Origin: Aquila chrysaetos chrysaetos
Lineage: Eukaryota; Chordata; Aves; Accipitriformes; Accipitridae
Reading direction: 5' to 3'
Length of the DNA stretch: 64,000 nucleotides
Assembly: GCF_900496995.4 (NCBI RefSeq)
Contig: NC_044009.1
Span: 52,206,505 to 52,270,504 of the forward strand
The notes below the pieces were generated by a model. It had not been told where the DNA came from, ran no database searches, and saw nothing but the letters and a program-made list of their open reading frames with translations. How positions within the stretch are numbered: the stretch's first letter is position 1; each line of letters opens with the position of its first letter. Made by a program: the position numbers and the translations under genes. Positions 60,501-64,000 of the stretch are shown here, one piece after another.

Positions 60501-63500
60501 AAAGCAACAACTTGTCCAAGTGTCCAGCTCCCAGCAAGCTCCACCGGGCAGCCGAGGAGTTCCAGATTCAGGTACCTGAGCTCGCACGACAGTGCTTTTT
60601 CCTCCCCTGAAAAGCCATCAGCTGAGATTGATTAATCTCAGACCAGTATCCACTACAAAGAGGCCCTCAGAGGTGAAGACAGTCACACCAGTTCGGTGAA
60701 AATCAGACCTGTGAAGCCTGTGACACCACTTATCCTCCTAAAGACCCTCCACGCACCGTGGGACCAGGTGGGACCTCACAGCCTACAGCAACACGCAGAC
60801 ACCCCATACCCCGTCGTTACACGATCACCAGTCCAGTGAGCGATGGAAAGCATTCCCGGCAGAGTCTCACCCCGCGCTTCTCCAGCTGCCCGGGATGCGG
60901 ACGTGGATGCAGGAGACTCTTTCACTCGGGAAACGCAGAAGAGTCCCTAAATTTAAAACAAAAGCAAAAAGACGCCCTTGCGTCTGCGGAGCACCGGCGA
61001 GGGGAGCTCTGCGCTGCCGGGACCTTTGACCGCGGTGAGATGTCGATAAAGAGAGAGCTGGTGAGATTAGAAAACGTGCTTTAAAATGCAAGGTCTGGAA
61101 AAGGTGTTTCCAGCGACTGCACGACTCCCGCTCTTGCAAATCCTCCCCCTCCCCCTGCCGTGCTGGGAGACAAATGTTATTAATCAGTCCTGTAAATTGA
61201 AATCCATATTTTTCTCATGAGTTCTGAAACCCATTTAAGGCCTCTAAACAGCTTCTATCAGCTGAAAAAATTAAATTAATTTTATTCCTCTTGCCTAACC
61301 ATCCTCGGGAGTTCTTTGTCAAGAGCCTTTGGTGGAAAAACAATGGAAACTTGTGCGGCATTTCTGTGCGAAGCCTGCGTGGAAACACACCGAGCTTTTC
61401 TCCTGCCGCGGGTACAATGGCCGGCATTGTCCCACGGCTGTCGTTTGGAGCGACGAGCCAGCTGAGGGCTGAGGAGCCGACTGAACTACAGCCCCTCCAT
61501 TCCACGCGCTGGTAACTCTTCCAGTGAGGAAAAAAAAAAAAAGAGAGAGAAAGATCTTTTTGCAATTAATAATAACAGCCCACAAAAGTTAGAAAATGTC
61601 CCTGTCCTAAAAAGTGATTCTGATGCTTCTGTCCCAGCTACGGTTTTTACAGCCAGTTTAAAGCTGACAGATAGGCATCCAGTCTAGCCTCGTGTCTCCA
61701 TCTGAGTTCGGAAAGTGCTGCTTTACACTCAGATATAAGCCTTATTAAATATTGACTCATTCCCTACCATTACTTTCTGCTCCATTATCTCAGTTTCATT
61801 AGCATTTACAATTCTTCGCCTTTCTGGGAATTCAGAAGTTGTGTTTTGTCTGCCTGCCTTCCTGCCAATAAATCATGAACGAGCTCCCGGCCAGGGTGCA
61901 TCATACCAGAAAATAACACTCATGTTACATTTGCTTGCGAGTGAGATGGCGTGAGACCGAACACGGAGATCCCACGCCTTGCTCCGGTGCGTCGCCATCA
62001 CGGGTTCTTCTCACCCCCCCGGTCTGGAAGGACACGTGCCGGGGGCTGGAGCCTCCGGACGCTGGCGAGGGCTCCGGAGCGCACGGGATGCTCGATGCCC
62101 TCCAGCCCCAGGTGTACCTCTTCACAGTCCGGTGCTCTTCTGGAGGATCCTCCGCCTCAGCCTTTGCACCCTGTTTTAAAGTACAACGCTCAAATTATTT
62201 GCAAAGTGCTGGGAGGAGGTGGGAGGGAGCGGGACGGAGGAGGCAGGGTGCGTAGGTCGTGTGCCGGCGGGGGTCCTCGTGCTGGGGAGACCCCCCCATG
62301 TCCCCTTGGCTCAGCTTTGTTGGCTTGCTGTTTGCTTTCGTTTGGGCGAGTTTGCAGGCTCTGAGCCGCCTGCCAGTGCCCAGACCCTGCTCGGCAGCTC
62401 GCCCACCTCCTCCATCGGGCAGCCCAGCCCCGCGGCAAACCTCCCGTGCGCTGTGCGAGCATCTCCCGGTCAGCGCACGTCCCGGGAGCTTCTCTGACGC
62501 GCGCGGATACGGGCTGAGTGAGGATCACGAATCTGTATCCTCTCGTTTTCAGTGCCTGGGAAATTTTAGCCTTAAACTGCATTGATTTCTTCAAGAAGTG
62601 TAACAGATGAGCGAGCACCCTGTGTTTGTAAGTGCCTCTCTGGGGGACATGTTTTAAAAGCAGACGCTCTCTGTACTCCATCCCACAGAACAAATGCTCG
62701 TGCTGTTTTCTGTAACTGATTTTTTTTTTTTCTCCAAACTGTAGCAAATCATTCAGACTAGCAGTCCGGAGAAGAATAATTATCTGAACTTTGCTAAAAA
62801 TAAACTGGACTGGCTCCTCAGCAGCCCGTGGTACCAGGCAGGTTTGCACTCGACCGAGGAGAACAATCCCAGTTTTGCTGAAACAGCGCGGTCTTCCCTC
62901 TAAAAATTAACAGGATCCCGCACTGCCCCTGCCTGCCAAGATCCGGGGGTCGCGATGGAGCGGGGTGGCCCCCAGCACCCCTCCTCTGCTTCTTGCTGGG
63001 AGGCAAAGGGAGCCGGGATCGCCGGAGATGTTTTACCGGGAGCCATTCCAGCACTGATCTGGGGGCTGGAGCGCTGCCGGTCTGTGCCGGACTATAGAGA
63101 GGGGAAGGTGGGGGTCCCGCACGCATCCTTCCCCCAGGTCCAACTCATCCGTACGGTGCCACCGAGGGCACCTGGGAGACGCGTTCCCCCAAACGCAGCT
63201 CTCAACCTCTGCAGCTGCAGGGTGTTTGCGAAGGTGGAAGGTGCTGTGAGGCAGAGAGTCCAAGCAGGACTGATGAAAAAGCTGCTGCAATAATCAGAAG
63301 ACCTCCGTCGCGGTCTTCTGATCCTGCAGCCGCTCTTCCTACCAGGCTTCCCTCTGCAGGAGAGGGGAAGGGGGGAGGCTGTGCCACCGACCGCTCACCC
63401 CTTCCCTCGCATAGGGGAAAAAGAAGCAAAAAGGAGGAGGGGAAAAAAAAAAAAAAAAGACCACTCTGCCGTGGGCTGCCCACCGGGCTCCCCGCTGGCT

Positions 63501-64000
63501 TTAACAGTCGGCAGCATCACAGACCAGGACCGGGACGAGGCACGAGCCTTTAAGGACGGCGTCGGGCTCCGGGTCCCTGCCTGAAGGAACCAGATAACGC
63601 CTGCGGTCCAAGCCCTGCCTCGAGTCACCCAGGTGGGACAGGCTGACTCCGCAGCTCTGCCTCCCACCTCGTGAGCGGGCAGAAAACCAGGCGTGGGCCC
63701 CACGGAGAAATGGCAAATGAGTTTGGGGGCCTTACTTCACCTCTCAGAAATCCAGGTCAGTAAACAGGCAGTGGCAGAAACGGGGCTGTTTGCCATTACT
63801 GCAGCTTTTCTGCTAAACGCATCTGCTTAAGCTTCCTCTGAAAAATCACGCTCTCCGGACTAGAGAGAGCTCTCGACTCGCTCTCCCGGTGCCACGCTGC
63901 CCTGGCACGCGTGGCCCTCGCTTACCGATTAAACCTACCGCTTTTTAAGGAAGAAATCAAAAGTCAGAAGAAAGACGCAAAAGCATCGTGCTAAATATTT
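48501..64000. other. GC-richer intergenic DNA between STAM2 and (expected) FMNL2
   Basis: 15.5 kb with no exon I recognise. I looked for the FMNL2 N-terminus expected from mammalian gene order and did not see it. Long open frames (for example 62190-62849 minus, 219 codons) lack family signatures. Contains short A/T homopolymers (61530-61542, 62720-62731, 63443-63458), an A/G tract near 52870-52905 and a perfect hairpin (63293-63322). AT-rich islands such as 53385-53480 and 61735-61815 could be conserved noncoding elements, which only alignment can show. Confidence 0.6.
63293..63322. repeat. Perfect inverted repeat, 11-bp arms
   Basis: ATCAGAAGACC (63293-63303) and its exact reverse complement (63312-63322) flank an 8-base loop TCCGTCGC. 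It is intergenic with no adjacent gene, and there is no T-run that would suggest a terminator. Confidence 0.9.

Noticed and set aside
62190-62849. 219-codon minus-strand open frame
   Set aside because: No domain or family signature and no splice context; it ends in poly-Pro/Ser low complexity from GC-rich sequence. A chance ORF is the simplest reading.

Overview
The window is nuclear DNA from a vertebrate, most likely a bird. The genes are intron-rich with GT-AG junctions, there are two CpG-island promoters, and the only interspersed repeats I recognise are CR1-type LINE fragments; one carries the 8-bp terminal repeats typical of bird CR1. There are no bacterial, viral or CRISPR-like features. 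The species cannot be named from the sequence.

Two genes are readable, both transcribed from the minus strand. (1) STAM2, an ESCRT-0 endosomal sorting adaptor, is complete. Its 14 coding exons run from 44997 (ATG) down to 21366 (stop). Every junction keeps phase, and the coding exons sum to 1578 bp, or 525 codons plus stop, the length I recall for mammalian STAM2. An AT-rich 3' UTR probably runs to a poly(A) signal near 17825-17830. (2) CACNB4, a voltage-gated calcium channel beta-4 subunit, is present only at its 5' end. One unambiguous 28-codon N-terminal exon lies at 15529-15612, with a possible tiny first exon at 15704-15712. The rest of the gene lies left of the window, so 1-15528 is its long intron. 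The order CACNB4-STAM2 in tandem agrees with human chromosome 2q23, where FMNL2 comes next; no FMNL2 exon is visible at the right edge.

Layout: 1-15.5 kb, CACNB4 intron (several homopolymers, a 24-bp tandem duplication, an RFX-like X-box). 15.3-16.3 kb, CpG island and CACNB4 start. 16.3-17.8 kb, short spacer. 17.8-21.4 kb, inferred STAM2 3' UTR. 21.4-45 kb, STAM2 body, with an 8.9-kb first intron that holds two CR1 remnants of different age. 44.6-45.7 kb, STAM2 CpG-island promoter with a CRE palindrome, a YY1-type site, a (CGG)9 run in the 5' UTR and signs of a divergent plus-strand transcript. 46-64 kb, intergenic and GC-richer, with many chance ORFs but none I recognise as coding.

I found no new biological system. 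The most useful leads are the short alternative CACNB4 first exon, the possible divergent lncRNA at the STAM2 promoter, the 5' UTR CGG repeat, the RFX X-box in STAM2 intron 12 and the strand bias of poly(A) runs within STAM2. All positional calls come from reading splice sites and remembered protein families; no alignment was run.
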